Assembly: GCA_028564675.1 (NCBI GenBank)
Contig: JAOVVO010000047.1
Coordinates: 62,001-126,000 of the forward strand
DNA length: 64,000 nt
Direction: 5' to 3'
From: Onchocerca lupi
Taxonomy: Eukaryota; Nematoda; Chromadorea; Rhabditida; Onchocercidae
In this document: piece by piece, positions 13,181-25,619 of the stretch
How the letters are laid out: every line of letters starts with the position of its first letter
How positions within the stretch are numbered: position 1 is the stretch's first letter
Notes under the pieces: model-generated
Databases searched by the model: none
Told to the model about the DNA's origin: nothing
Seen by the model: only the letters and a program-made list of their open reading frames with translations
Program-made: the position numbers and the translations under genes

Positions 13181-13362
13181 AATACGTGAAATCGATCGGT
13201 AGTGAAATAATTGCTCCATCGATAGACTAGTTAGTACGTGAATTCAAGAATCGAAATCCAATTCGTGCCGAAGGCCAACCCTATTCAACTTTATCCGATC
13301 CGATATGCGGTTCTGCAAACAACGAAATGCGAAAATTCTGGCTATTTGTTATTCTGAAATAA
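13181..13362 (+). pseudogene. Coding-like island with one internal stop
   Basis: After TTCTTACAG (ending 13180) one frame stays protein-like for about 60 codons, interrupted by a single TAG at 13228-13230. It reads YVKSIGSEIIAPSID before the stop; the part after it contains NPIRAEGQPYSTLSDPICG and ends at TAA 13360-13362. G+C is clearly higher than in the flanks and CGA/CGT/CCG codons are used. This could be a decayed exon or a transposon or endosymbiont-derived fragment. No family is recognised. Confidence 0.3.
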
Positions 13363-14489
13363 TTACTACAAATTTTTAATAATACATTTGGAGAAAGAAA
13401 CAATAATATAATTCGAAGGGATAGAGTTCAATAGAACTACACATACGTATCGAACACGTAAAATATTCAGCAATCAAAGTCAATCTAGACTATCTGGATA
13501 ACGAAAAATAATTGAGATCAAGGACGGTCTAAACTACGAATACTAATTTGGTCTGAAATAAATGCTACTTCATCAACTGTTCAGGCAAGGACTGGAAATT
13601 AAAAAAAAAAAATTAAAAATTAAGATTATCTGAAAAAATGGCTATATATTATATGGTACACTTATACAAATCAATTCCTTTTTTTAATTATCAAGTACTA
13701 AACTCGAAAAATTTATTATTTTAATTATTATCTTATGCATAAACAATGATTTAAAAAAATGGTTAAAAGAAAGAAAATTGGAAAGCATTTACTAATGGAT
13801 CGAAGAACAATAACTTTTAAAGGCTTAGATTAAAGAACAATCCAAAAGAGTAAATTTAATTTTTGACCAATTGTTATTCTTTTCGGCGAATTAATCAGTT
13901 TGTTTACCAGAAAGAAGTGAAAAGAGATTGGTGTGCTGACGATAGTTTGGCTCCAATCGATGATAATAATAATGATAGCAATGATGGCAGTGATTGGCGA
14001 TATGCATAGTTGATCGTGTGTTTTATTAATGTAAACCAAACTTCAGACGCTTCATCAATTCGTTCTTTATCCAAGAGATCTCTCTTTAATTATCACCATC
14101 CATACCAGCTTCTTTTAACACTGATAAACAACAACTGTGCAAGTCAAATCATCGGTTATTATCAACACAAGAACACGAGGTAAATATATTTTTGGACGAG
14201 ATGAATATATTTTTATCGCATTTAAATTATCAAATTTGAAAAATAATCAGAAGAAACGAAAAAAAGGCGATAAATTTTAATACTTTGAATGTTTCTTAAA
14301 TAATTTTTGAAAACTTAGTATTAATGAAGACAAGTATACTAACAGTTATTTTCTGCTAACAAATTTTTTTGAACTGAAAATTAAAATAAAAAGCAAAATT
14401 AAAAAAAAAATCTTTCAAAAAGTCTTTATTTATGATAAAGATTGGAAAGAATCCCATCAAAATGAACTTACCGCTTATAAAACCTTCCA

Positions 14490-14528
<39 letters not shown>

Positions 14529-16920
14529 GAATGATAACAAAATTTATTCTTGGCCAACAACAGCAAAAGGATGAATATTTTTCAAAAACATTTATAATTT
14601 ATTTCCATTTTTCTTAATCTTTGAAATGTTAAATTTCTAAGATTCGCTTATATATATATGCTAATATTTTATAAATATCATTTCTAAAAATTTTTATTGC
14701 CAATTTTCACATTTAAGACATATTAATTTGTGCAACAATATAAAAAAAATTTTTCTTTCAATTTTTTTTTTTTGAAAAATATAAAACGAGCAGAGATTTC
14801 GCAAAGTTATTGAAATCTATATAAACTATCATCGTTTTGGTAATGCTTATTTACTTGAATTTCCACAAACATATCAATTTACCCATACTTTTTGGGAAAA
14901 CCAGTAATACTTTATTAATTATCTGTTATTCAATTCCGTTTTTGAAGCTTCTAAATTTCTTTCTTAATTTCATCATACTAATATTAATGTGAGAAGTAAA
15001 AATTCGTCTTTTATTTACACTTTTGATTCAATCTAAAGCATATAGAATTCATGATTTTTATTGAAAAGGAATTCACGCAATTTTCAAACGGAAAAGTTGG
15101 AAAATAAATTTGACATAAATTTTTTTAAAGAGAAATTGAATTATGTACACTAATGATTTATTTGTCACGCATATTTTAATGAAAATTTTCCATTTGTTGA
15201 AATATTTGTTTGTCATAATTTCTATGCAAATAGCTATAACTTCAAGCTAAATTTTGTGAAACTTTAGTCAAAAGCACGATATATCCATATTTATGAAAAT
15301 TTAGCACAATAAAAAAATCTCAGAGAAAATTTTTTTTATAAATAAATGTATTAGATTCTAATATTCAAATATAACGAGTCCCTCGATGTCTGGAAGAATT
15401 ATTGATATCATGCAACAGCAAGGTTTATCAGTTAGCTTATCAATTAGGACACTAAAAGTTTTCGGGAAATTTCCGGAATTTTTCTAATGCTTATAGATAG
15501 AAATATTGGTCGATAAATTTATTTTTTGTCATGATTTTCAAATTGCATATTAATATCACGTAATAATTTTCTAGTGCAATAAAGTGAATAAAAGGAGTTT
15601 ACTTTGGAATAACAATAATTAAAATAGAGGATTCTGAAGACTTCATCATAGAAATTCTTCTTAAAACTTTCCGTCAAAAAGCAAAAAAATAATTTTATTG
15701 AAATGCATCAGGACAAATAATGCTTTTGTTAGGCTATTTCTAAAACAAAATTTCAAGAAATGGGAACAAAAACAGTAACTCTTGTGGAATCAAAAGGAAT
15801 AATTATGGTTCATAATAACTGTCTGATCAAAGTCAAAAATTCATGACAGCTGTTACTAATGTATTAAGTTAATTTTCGAGAAATTAGGTCAATATAATCA
15901 ACAAATTTAATCAAAACATCTGGACGAAATAAATTATGCAAACTTAAAGAATTTAATGATTTCTGGCTAAATCGATAAGTCTCAGGACGATGAAGGACAA
16001 GCTTAGATTTCCAACTCAAACACAATTATAATTATATAAGATATTGCAATATGTTAGATATTTAGTAAGTATCAATAATTTTTGTTTGTCAAATTTTGAT
16101 TAAAACCTGAAAATTATTTTCACTTCTTTTGAATGAGTGAATTTATAAATGATAAATATCGGGGAATGATCGATATGTATATTCTTTGACATTCATTAAA
16201 ATCCTACATTAAAGTTTAAATAATAATTCCATGATTGTATTCAAAAAAGCAGTGTATTGATAAAATTGTTAGCTAATCAAATGTTAGCTTTAAAGAAAAA
16301 GCATGCAAAAATTGTTATGAGAAATCTTAGTTCTATCAGCAATGGACTGAGAAAGAAACTGATATCTAAAGTAATTTCAACAAATCGTTGCTTTCTAGAG
16401 GTCATAATTTTTGCGAAAATTAACTTTGCCAAAATGCCTCATTTATCCACATTTTTTTTTTTTTTTTTTTTTTTGCTCTTCTTTTCGCCTTTCTTTCCTT
16501 TACTGAATCTCAATCTTCTTCATGTTTATTGCCTTTGGTTTAGATAATAAATTTAATCTGCTAATTAAATCTCAGAGTCACTTGTTTATTTTTTTTTTTT
16601 TTTCACTCGGAGTGATAAATAAGCATAGAAAAATAATTAACACAGAATGAATCATCATCGAGTTATTTCGAATGATAGCAAAAGAAATATTTAAAAAAGA
16701 AAAAAGATTGTAAGGAAGGGAAGATAATTTAGCTAAAATAATCTAAACCAAAGATTAATTTTTGAAACACACTGAAATCTAAAGTTAAGCATAACGATTT
16801 AAATGACATATCAACACAAGTTTCAGTTGGTCTCACGATAAATTAAACATGGGCAGTCTAAGTCACGAATGGAAAAGATAATTTCTTTGATTTTAGAATC
16901 TTTGATACGTTGCGCTAATG
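13363..16920. other. Gene-poor A+T-rich intergenic DNA
   Basis: Nothing supported as a gene. A plus-strand frame at about 14090-14162 ends at a good donor-like AG/GTAAAT, but has no start and no partner exon. A 33-base poly(A) tract lies at 14493. Confidence 0.5.
14493..14525. repeat. Poly(A) tract, 33 bp
   Basis: Uninterrupted A run. No target-site duplication or retroelement body is recognisable next to it, so a retroposed origin is not demonstrated. Confidence 0.9.
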
Positions 16921-16929
16921 ATTATTGAG

Positions 16930-17083
16930 AATTTTTTTAATCAGTGATGATAATCATCCGATTTTCCTCTTCGGAAAGTGGCGTTTATCAGCTAATAATT
17001 GCTGTAAACTTTTATAATCAGTAGTAATGATCATCTAATTTTATCGATGAAATTCCGCCTGGCAGTTACTAGCTGAACCTTAT
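16930..17083. repeat. Two diverged copies of a roughly 75-bp unit
   Basis: Both copies begin TTTAATCAGT/TATAATCAGT, continue with GATAATCATC or AATGATCATC and share a TAGCTGA- or CAGCTAA-like end. They lie just left of the ATG microsatellite. Confidence 0.45.
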
Positions 17084-17239
17084 TTTTCCGTTGACCAGTT
17101 GGATTAAGCATGATATCTTAAATTACTGAAGCAATATCAGCGTAATTTTCTGGATGAATCAAGAAAAAAATCACAAGACTTGTAACAAAATCGTACCTCC
17201 CAGTTAGTTTGAACTTATTCGAAACAGTGTTTGTAGCTG

Positions 17240-17240
17240 A

Positions 17241-17335
<95 letters not shown>

Positions 17336-17345
17336 AATGATGATG
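17240..17345. repeat. (ATG/CAT)n microsatellite, about 32 perfect units
   Basis: A perfect trinucleotide run to about 17335, followed by one interruption and three more units. Its length being a multiple of three gives spurious long frames: poly-His in one minus-strand frame and poly-Ile in another. Flanks show no exon support, so I regard it as non-coding. Confidence 0.97.
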
Positions 17346-17900
17346 GAAGGGACAAAATTTGCTATGCAAATGTTAATCAAATTTGTCAATTCACAAAGAT
17401 GAACATGATGTGAAGTCCATGCAATAAATATCAAATTATTCAAAAGCACATACAGCAACAACATGACTAACATAAGTAAACTGAGCTGAAAACTTTTGAT
17501 TCGTTAAGCTTTCGTTGTTGTTGTTGTTTTCATCGTCGTCGTCATTACTACTATTAATAAATTCGAAAGGCAAATTTTTCGATTCTATGATGGATTAAAA
17601 TTAATGCATCTGAAAGTTTTGAAATCTTCCACAAAGGATGGATAAATTTACGAAAATGATTTAGAGAGGAAAGAAGAAACAAGAAACTAAACATCATTAA
17701 ATCATTCGTTCTCATTTCGTTCATTTCTTCTCATTCTCCTCTTACTTTTATCCCTCATCCTTTCACGTTCATCAATTTTGAGACGATAGCTAAATTTGGT
17801 TGCAAATTCATTCTTCGTCTTGATTAGTAATTGCTACCAGTTGACACTAACGCTATCGATAACTAACTGCAACAACAATAACAGCTAATGACATACATGA

Positions 17901-18335
17901 TTCACTGGTAAATAATGATGATTAGAAATAGTAATCATAAACATTATTATCATAACGATATGATTTTGTCATGACTAGAATAATAATACTGATGATAAAT
18001 AAATTCAAAAATTTATGATTGATTGGCAATAGTGATGATTGGAAATAGCAGTTACTAATCATTATTATTACATTATAGTTTTGTAGTGATCAGAGATAAT
18101 TGTGATAAGCAGACTCATAATTTATGATTGATTAGCGATAGTGATAATTAGTAATAGCAATTATAATCATTGCTATTATAGCTTTGTAATTTTGTCATCA
18201 CCAGGATAATAATAATGATAAGTGAATTCAAACTTCAATGATTGATTTTTAATGGTGTTTATAGCAATTTTGATGATTATTATCATAGCTTTATAACTCT
18301 GCCATGATCAGAATGATAAGAGCAGTGAACAACAT
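17901..18335. repeat. Degenerate tandem array, about 110 bp x 4
   Basis: Four units start near 17901, 18011, 18119 and 18233. A common core is TTTATGATTGATTxGC, then an ATAGTGATxATT block, AATAGCA, an ATTATTAT-rich section and GTCATxACxAG followed by ATAATAATxATGATAA. Divergence is high (an old array) but the order of motifs is conserved. Confidence 0.7.
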
Positions 18336-18483
18336 TAAAATGTTCTTAGAACAAGAACTTGTATTTCGCCAAAAAATCATGTTAAAATAAAAATTTATTT
18401 TAAGACTTTAATACCTCTTCGAACTTGTTACTCTTTAATTCTTCTTCCTTCAGTATTTCTTGTTTCTTTTCGATTGTTCTCTA

Positions 18484-18616
18484 TCATTTTCCTAGGCTAA
18501 AGTTTCCGTCTTCGTTGACAAATGTCATTGTTTCATCTTTTCCTGTTTCGCTTGGCTCAAATCTATTTGAATGCAATTTCATTGAACAAATGTGGCCAAA
18601 TATGTGGATGAAATAG
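18484..18616 (-). other. Short coding-like open frame
   Basis: The minus-strand frame contains KLHSNRFEPSETGKDETMTF and ends GNFSLGK before TGA. Composition is charged and mixed, unlike the homopolymer-driven frames around it. No splice partner or start is convincing. Could be an exon relic or chance. Confidence 0.22.
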
Positions 18617-21206
18617 TAATGCATTGAGTATAATTTGCCAGTTAAAACGAAATATTTGCTGTTAATCAGCAATTTTGTTGAAATTGTTAAAATTTATCGA
18701 TAAATGATATATAAATAAGTAAAAATAAAATAAATAAAGTAAAAATGGAAACCTCAATATGATGAAGAATATAAATTAAGATGTGATATGACATGGAAAA
18801 TATGATGATTATATGTTGATATCGTGTAAATTAACGGATTAGCAAATGAATATGAAATATTAAATAATTGTACTGTATTTGGACAGAGGAAGATGAGCAC
18901 CTAACATTTTTATCATTCTTCCAATATTGCCAAGCGAATTCAGCTTATTCAAGCTCTAAATTAATAAATTCAAATTTAACATTTAACTATCATTATTTTT
19001 TCAACTTGGAAAATTCTTCGCTAAATTTGCTGCATAGTTTTTATCTTCCCATTTTTTTTATATAAGTGAAATTTTTTATCCTTTTTCTTACCGCTGCATA
19101 TTATTTATTTTTCTTTCTTTACTTTTTTTTCTTTCTCTTTCGCACTTTTTCTCTCTCTCTCTTTTTCGAATACAAGATGCCACTGAAACAAATAATATAA
19201 ATTAATTATATTATGAAATGATGGATGATTTTTGGATAAGAAAAGGTTGTGTTTTGTTTTGCTTTTTTTCAATGATCAATACAGAGTAAAACAGCTGTGT
19301 GCCATAAGGTATCTTTAAAATAATAAGAAAACTTTGACATCATAGAAATTATGTTATTTCTTCAGACAAAATCATTTTTTGCTTTAAAAAAAAGTGAAAA
19401 AAATGAGTTATAAAACTTTAAATATATTCATTTGTTGCTTAAAAAGGAAGAAAACTCAATCACAAAATGGAGTGATAGTTAGAAGTATAATGATTATATT
19501 TAAGACCTTGTAATTCAACTTTTTTTTTCTTTTTTTGAAAGTAACAAATGATTTTACTTTAGGAAATGGTATAATTTCTATTCATCAATTTAACCGACAA
19601 ATGTAGTTCAAAAATTTACAGCAAGTAGAAATTCATATCTTTGAAGTAGTTTTGTAGAATGGTCTTCTAAAAATTATTTCAATAAAAAATAAAAAACAAA
19701 AAAGAAAATGAAAAGCAAATTATCTCAGCCATATATTTATTGCTTAAAACTGAGCATGTTACAAAATTAATTCGACCATACCGAAATTTTGATAAATGAA
19801 TTTCAAATTTTGATCAATGTTAGAAGTTGAAAAATAATTGGAAAGGATTATGATTAAATTTTAAGCTTAATATCAATGAAAAGATTCACAGGTAAATTAT
19901 CATGAAAGAAGGTAACAAAAAAGTGTTTGTCAGGGGTATAAAAAAGTATTAAAAGAAGAAAAAGGTAAAATTTGAACGGAAAAACAAAAATATACTGAAT
20001 TTTAATAACTTTAATAGATTTTTCTGACTTGGATTAATTTATAATAATATTGGCCTATGAGCTATTAGTGGAGTTTTTTTTCTTTTTCTTTTTTTTTTTT
20101 AAAAAAAAAAAAGGAGAAAATTGTTGATTAACCCATAAAAGTGGCATAAGCTATTCGAAAAATATGGTGAAACTTATTGAAGCGTAGGACAATGGACATA
20201 TTTTCATATTTCCATTTCTTTTTCCTATTCTAATACTTACGATTTCAATAACTTAAAAAATATAATTTCGAGCAATTTAAACTGATGTTTACTTAAAGCA
20301 ATTCATCAATTGAAGAAGCTTTTATATATCGACCGAAAACTTACAAAATAAAAAAAAAAAAAAAGGTGAGAAAACAAGGAAATAAGGCAGATAGATGTGC
20401 ACAGGAAGGAAGTATGAAATTTTTTCATATATGTAAAGCTCAGAACGCATTTTGATGAATAAAAGCTATTATACAACCACTGAAATATTTTTTCTTTTTT
20501 TTTTCTATCTCTCCTTGGAAAAGAAATTGTAGAAAATGAAGAGAGAAAGAGAAAAATATGAATTATTTTTGTTGGTAAAAGAAATAAATGATGTGGTTTA
20601 ACGAAATTTCCTTCATCAAAATTTAGCACATTTAATGCTTGTGGAATATTCCACAATATTCGATTAAGAAAAAATTATTGAAAAATTTCGCTTGTTTATA
20701 CTTGATTTTATTTGAATTTTCAATTAAAAAGCAATAATTACTTTTCAAATAATTTGTTTAGAAGTAATTTCAAAGTGTTTTCACATGCAAAAAGGATGAA
20801 GTCAATTTATTCAATTGAAATTCTTACTAATTGCTTCATTGATTGATTATTTTCGGAGAGGAAATTTTCTCACCCAATATCATATAAAATGATACTGTTT
20901 TCTGAGATTATATTATAAAATGGGTGATGTAATGATGCCATTAATTTGTCACCAATTAAATTTAAATTCATCGCAGCGTTGTCGATATTTACATTCAAAT
21001 CTTTGCATATAATTGTCGTATTACTGATAAGAGAAGATTCAATACTTTATAGCGAATGATAGCTTTTTGAGATAATATTAAAATTTTAAATAAATTACTG
21101 AATGTACTATGATATTGTACATCACCATTTTAGAATTGAAAAAGCGAGAACGAATTCTTCTTTTTTAAATTTTTGAAATGAAACTTTTGTTATTTTTGCT
21201 CATAAA
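18617..21206. other. Gene-poor DNA with one long unassigned open frame
   Basis: A minus-strand open frame of 116 codons (20306-20656) begins WNIPQALNVLNFDEGNF and becomes Phe/Ser-rich over T tracts. It starts at a non-ATG codon and has no recognised domain. No other candidate is worth naming. Confidence 0.3.
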
Positions 21207-21316
21207 CCATACATCATTAATCACCGAATCATGATGGAGTTCTCAATCTGTCAATACTCTCGGTATCCGAGTCCGTAGTTTTCCCGTGTTGAGTCAGATT
21301 AAACCGCCCGCTCCAT
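21207..21316 (-). pseudogene. Fragment of an 18S rRNA gene, diverged
   Basis: Read on the minus strand, the segment follows the conserved core of eukaryotic small-subunit rRNA: GGAGC, a GCGG-type block, TTAAT, then TGACTCAACACGGGAAAACT, a CGGAxACxG block, ATTGACAGATTGA and TGATTCGGTG. Between these the bases are changed, and homology ends on both sides, so only about 110 bp of the roughly 1.8 kb gene is present. The eukaryotic TGACTCAACACGGG signature excludes a bacterial 16S source such as Wolbachia. It is a dispersed, decayed piece, not a functional gene. Confidence 0.85.
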
Positions 21317-21423
21317 GACTTTTGCTCCTCTCTTTTTTTTCCTCATAAAAAGTGAAAAATTATTCCTAAATCTTCTCGGTTTGTTTAAAATCTTCGGAAG
21401 CAAAAAAACTTAACTTCCTTCAT

Positions 21424-21425
<2 letters not shown>

Positions 21426-21454
<29 letters not shown>
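21426..21454. repeat. (AT)n microsatellite
   Basis: Alternating A and T for about 28 bases. Confidence 0.95.
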
Positions 21455-22962
21455 TTCCAATTCAATAACGAGTTGAATAATCTTTTGAAAAAGCATTTAA
21501 TAAATGGAGGAAAGGAAAAGAGCTTTTCGGAAATAATAACAGAAATTCTTTTTAATCTGTTGTTTTCTAGTCATTTATTGATTTTTTTCTTTTTTTTTCT
21601 TTTTTTTTTTTTTGTTTTTGAGATTTAATAATCGAATTTCCATTTTGTCGCTACACACTGTACCATCCCTTTGGAAGTAAGATTTCAAAAAAGAGAAAAA
21701 ATAAAATTTCGGATAATAGCAAATTTTTTGAATTACCGCACAAATAACTGCAAATAACAACATCTTCTCGCTACACTAAATGTCATATAGATTGTCACGA
21801 CATTTATTTCAGCTTTTTATTGCTCTCGAGAAATCTCAGTACATTGTATTATTTCAAGAATATTTTTGTTTCATTCTAAGCATGTTATGTCTTATTTGCT
21901 TTTTTGAATGGTTTTTTGAAGTTTTTCATGCAATTTATAGAATTTCATTATTGACTTTCTGTGATGAAATAATCTGAGTAAAGTTTGGTTCTTATTTGTG
22001 TCGCAAATTATCGAAATAATTAATTGCAACGATTTTTCAATTATTTTTTAGATAAATATTGATCCAAAAATTGGTATGCAGAAATGTCAGCATACTAATT
22101 GCATATCTTTCTTGTTTATTGACTTTCTTCACCTTCAAGCAACCTCAAATTTTCTGTTTCAAACGAAAGAATTAAACAATAGCGAAAAATATCGAAATAA
22201 TTAATATAATGCAATAATATTAGTGAGATTCAGGCATTTCTCATTTCTGATGAAATAAAAGAATGTTGAAATAGAATCAGAAGCGGATGTCGATATCAAG
22301 AAATCTAACGACTAGAAAAAGATTTATTGTTGTTTTTAGCAAGAAAGATGGCATCAAAAATTTTGTCTGTGATTTCATTGAAATTTGCTTTAGCAAAGTT
22401 TATGATTCCAGTTTTAGTTTAGTTAATGCATCCTGGCACAAATACATCAGACAACCGGATTTTCTTTCGTACATGAGGTGTCAATCATTATTCATTTATA
22501 GATAACAAAAAATTTTCGCATTAAAATTTACCTGCCTTTCTTGTATTTCTATCTATTGGAGAAATATATAGCTTCATGACCATCATAAACACAAATGATC
22601 TGGATAATTCAAACGTTATAAAACTAAAATTTTGACTGAAATATTTTTTATTGAGTTAAGAGCATGTATAAACCTTTTTCAGATATCAAGAGTAAAGCTT
22701 TGTTCCTCGGTCACGCTTACAATCTTAAACCTTTATGCAACTTATTTTCATATTCTTCATTACAAACTTACTTTTAATTGAAAAGATAAAAAAATTAACT
22801 TCATGATAAGCAATAAAATTGCCAAAATTTTCTAAGAATTTGTAAATATTGATTGAAAAAAATTTCTTTTGATTACTTTGTCTTGCAAAATAAGTATTTA
22901 GAAATCAAGGCGATCAATGTACTGTATATCTAATATATAAACTTTAAGAGAAACAAACTTCT

Positions 22963-22990
22963 CACTTTGTTCCATGAATGGAACAAGGTG
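22963..22990. repeat. Short near-perfect inverted repeat
   Basis: Arms of 13 bases, CACTTTGTTCCAT and ATGGAACAAGGTG, are separated by GA and differ at one position. This could be a chance palindrome or a protein-binding site; nothing nearby is known to be transcribed. Confidence 0.6.
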
Positions 22991-23439
22991 AAAAAGGAAA
23001 AAAAAATCACTCTTTTAGAAAGCCATTCAGGCGAATTTTGGCGAAATTTCAAATTGCTTAGCTATAAGCTCTTAATTCCAATCCATCTGAATAACAACAG
23101 ATGGTTTCCTAAGAAGCTGCATTAGCAGGTACTCTTCATCTTACCCATAAAATAAATAAGTCATAACGATTTATCTAAATTTTGCGGAAAAATAAGAATT
23201 GCAAACATAGTTCACTTTCATTATTTAGTGATTAACAAATCTGCATCATAACCTTAATACAAATTATAAAACTGCGATTAATTAGCTTTAAAAAAATTAG
23301 CAGTTTATTGAAGTAAAATAAAGGATTTGAAAGCTTTCAATGAATTAAACTGAATATATAAGCAATGAAAAAGAACAGTTTCTTTGTTTCAAACGTATCA
23401 ATGCAAATATTTCATATTACATTTTGCACTATACCATGT

Positions 23440-23850
23440 TCTATCGTACTTGCAACTGCTAGTACGGTATATATGTGCACAGTGCTATAAATATATACTG
23501 CTATAAGTATATATTACTTATGCACTGAATCAGTACAGTATCACACGTTGGTACTGCATGACGTTGTATCGTGCCGTACGCATATAAAGCACCGAACAAT
23601 TCTACACACCTGTATTAGAAATATGTTGTGTTTTTCTGATTGTGTTTTATTGTATTACAGTACAACATGCACATTTGCTGTCATCATACATTTTATGTTC
23701 TATATGTGAAATACATGTGGCATAAGTACTTCTTTATCGTAGCTTATTTTCCCATAAAACGTCGTACTGTACTTATATGGTACATCATCACTATATGTTG
23801 TGCTGTACATACTGTATCACGTTATGCTGTAAAACCTTTTAGCAATGTAA
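23440..23850. other. Block rich in GTAC and TGTACTGTA-like words
   Basis: The block repeats words such as GTACTGTA, GTACAGTA, CGTACT/AGTACG and TATATACTGCTATAA in both orientations, giving many short self-complementary segments. Base composition differs from neighbouring DNA: less homopolymer and more alternating purine-pyrimidine. No open frame is convincing. Confidence 0.45.
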
Positions 23851-24293
23851 CTATATTATGCACCCCGATGTGGTAATCATTCACCTTGAATCATTTTCTA
23901 ATATGCATAATTCTTTCCAAGGACGATTCATATCATTATGTGATTTTATGGCATAACAGTAGAGAGAAATGTATATTTGAATTCTTTGAAAATTTCCTCA
24001 TGATATACTTAAATTTTATCTCGAAAAATTAGGCTTCAAATTTATCTGACAAATTTAAGTGTAAATAAATCCGAAGTATTTTGAGCAGAAATATGAAGAA
24101 AAAAGATATTTCAAAAAGTCAAGACGAAAGAAATGAAGGTGTAAAATCCTTCTTTGAATGATAATAAGGTGTATGACATCATTTTCTTCGAGAAAATTAG
24201 AAGAGAATTTAATCCCGAAGTCTCAGCTGTAACTCATTCAACAAAGAATTGGTTGCTGAAATGTGGAATTATTTCACTGTAAATGTTATTATT

Positions 24294-24584
24294 TCATTCA
24301 GGAAGCTTTAATCTATATCGAATTTTCTTAAAAATTATTCCCTCATTATCCATAACACGGCATACTTTTCCGGATAAGCCACTGAACTGGTAATTGATTG
24401 CTTCGTTACGCATAACTTGTTTCTGGATACTGATTAGAATTACATTATCAATGGATGAAATACTGTAATATCCGACATGAATTAATACGGAATGGTGACA
24501 ATTTTTGAAAAATAAAAAAATAAAAAAATAAGATGCGGAAGTTATGCCATGTTGCTTTACAATGTGACTGATAAAAGCTACCAT
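24294..24584 (-). other. Unassigned 96-codon open frame
   Basis: Starts ATG at 24584 and ends TGA at 24294. The C-terminal half (NEAINYQFSGLSGKVCRVMD, then NEGIIFKKIRYRLKLPE) looks protein-like, the N-terminal half less so. There is no signal peptide and no recognised domain. It lies about 1 kb downstream of the membrane-protein gene on the same strand. Confidence 0.25.
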
Positions 24585-25619
24585 AGAGTTTCATTCTTTA
24601 CAGAAATATGATAAATCCTAAGAAATCATGAGTCAAGAATTTCTTGTTCTTTACAGAGAACGAAAATTAAAAATACCAGTTTTAAAAAAATTATAATCTT
24701 GGTAGATAATTGTGAAAAAATTTTTCGATGGTATCATTTGACGCATAGATTGTCCACCACTCCATTCATAATGTTGGTAAAAGAAAAAATTTTTTTATAG
24801 GATTTGAAATTTGATTTCTTACAGAAATAAAACTGAGGGAATTTTGCTTCATTTTCAGCAGTCCTTAGTTTTTACATTAAATTTTGTCAACAGGGAATTA
24901 AAAAAGTAAACGAAAAGTGCATGTTACATTTGCCTCACTTAAATTAAACATTTAAACTTGAATTGGAATATTTCTTAGACACAATAGGCTGAATATACTT
25001 TCTTGCTATTCTTCAGAATTTTCCATCTTAAAACTGATTCTATTGTAAATTATAGTGGTTATCAATTTGTTTAAAAATAAGACAGAAGATTTCTTTCTCA
25101 GATCAAAGATTTCTTGAACTCTTATTCGTAATAGAATTTATTTATTTATTCCAAAATTTAAAAATTTTAAGTAATTAGTAGATGGGAGACCTTTAAAATA
25201 ACTTGAAATATTCGAATTTGTCAAATTAAAAGAAAAAAAAAATACGAAAACCATTATTTATATTAGCTGCACAATTGTTACTATTCATGACATGTTTTAA
25301 AATAATCTGATGGGTAAAAAACTTCTCTGTTGTTATCACTATGTCAGAAGAGTCTTGAATAGAATACCTACGATCATTTAATTACTGTGATGTGGACAGC
25401 CAAACATTCGAAATTTGCTTTATTTACTTAAGTTAATTTAATAAAGTTTAGATTACAATTAAAATAGATCAGTTTGAAGGAAGCAGCTAATTGTAATACT
25501 TTATGACACCAATATTTATGCCATTTTCTGTTATCAAACGTGAAAGGAAAATTGGTATATTTTCCGAATAATCATAAAAAAGATTTTGATGTGCCGAAAG
25601 CTTTCTTGACATAATGCTG

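Larger units (their letters stand above)
21317..24293. other. Gene-poor DNA with simple repeats and palindromes
   Basis: No gene is supported. Plus-strand frames at 21780-21977 and 22287-22505 start with ATG but lack recognisable domains or splice support. A (TA)n, an inverted repeat and a palindrome-rich block are listed separately. Confidence 0.5.

Noticed and set aside
14080..14165. Plus-strand frame ending at a good GTAAAT donor
   Set aside because: No start codon, no acceptor and no downstream partner exon were found.
17118..17473. Minus-strand frames with poly-His and poly-Ile runs
   Set aside because: Both are readings of the ATG microsatellite; flanks show no exon signals.
20306..20656. 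116-codon minus-strand frame
   Set aside because: Non-ATG start and a Phe/Ser-rich tail created by T tracts; mentioned only as a region note.
22287..22505. Plus-strand 72-codon ATG frame
   Set aside because: No domain, no splice context and no conserved motif. It remains possible but unsupported.
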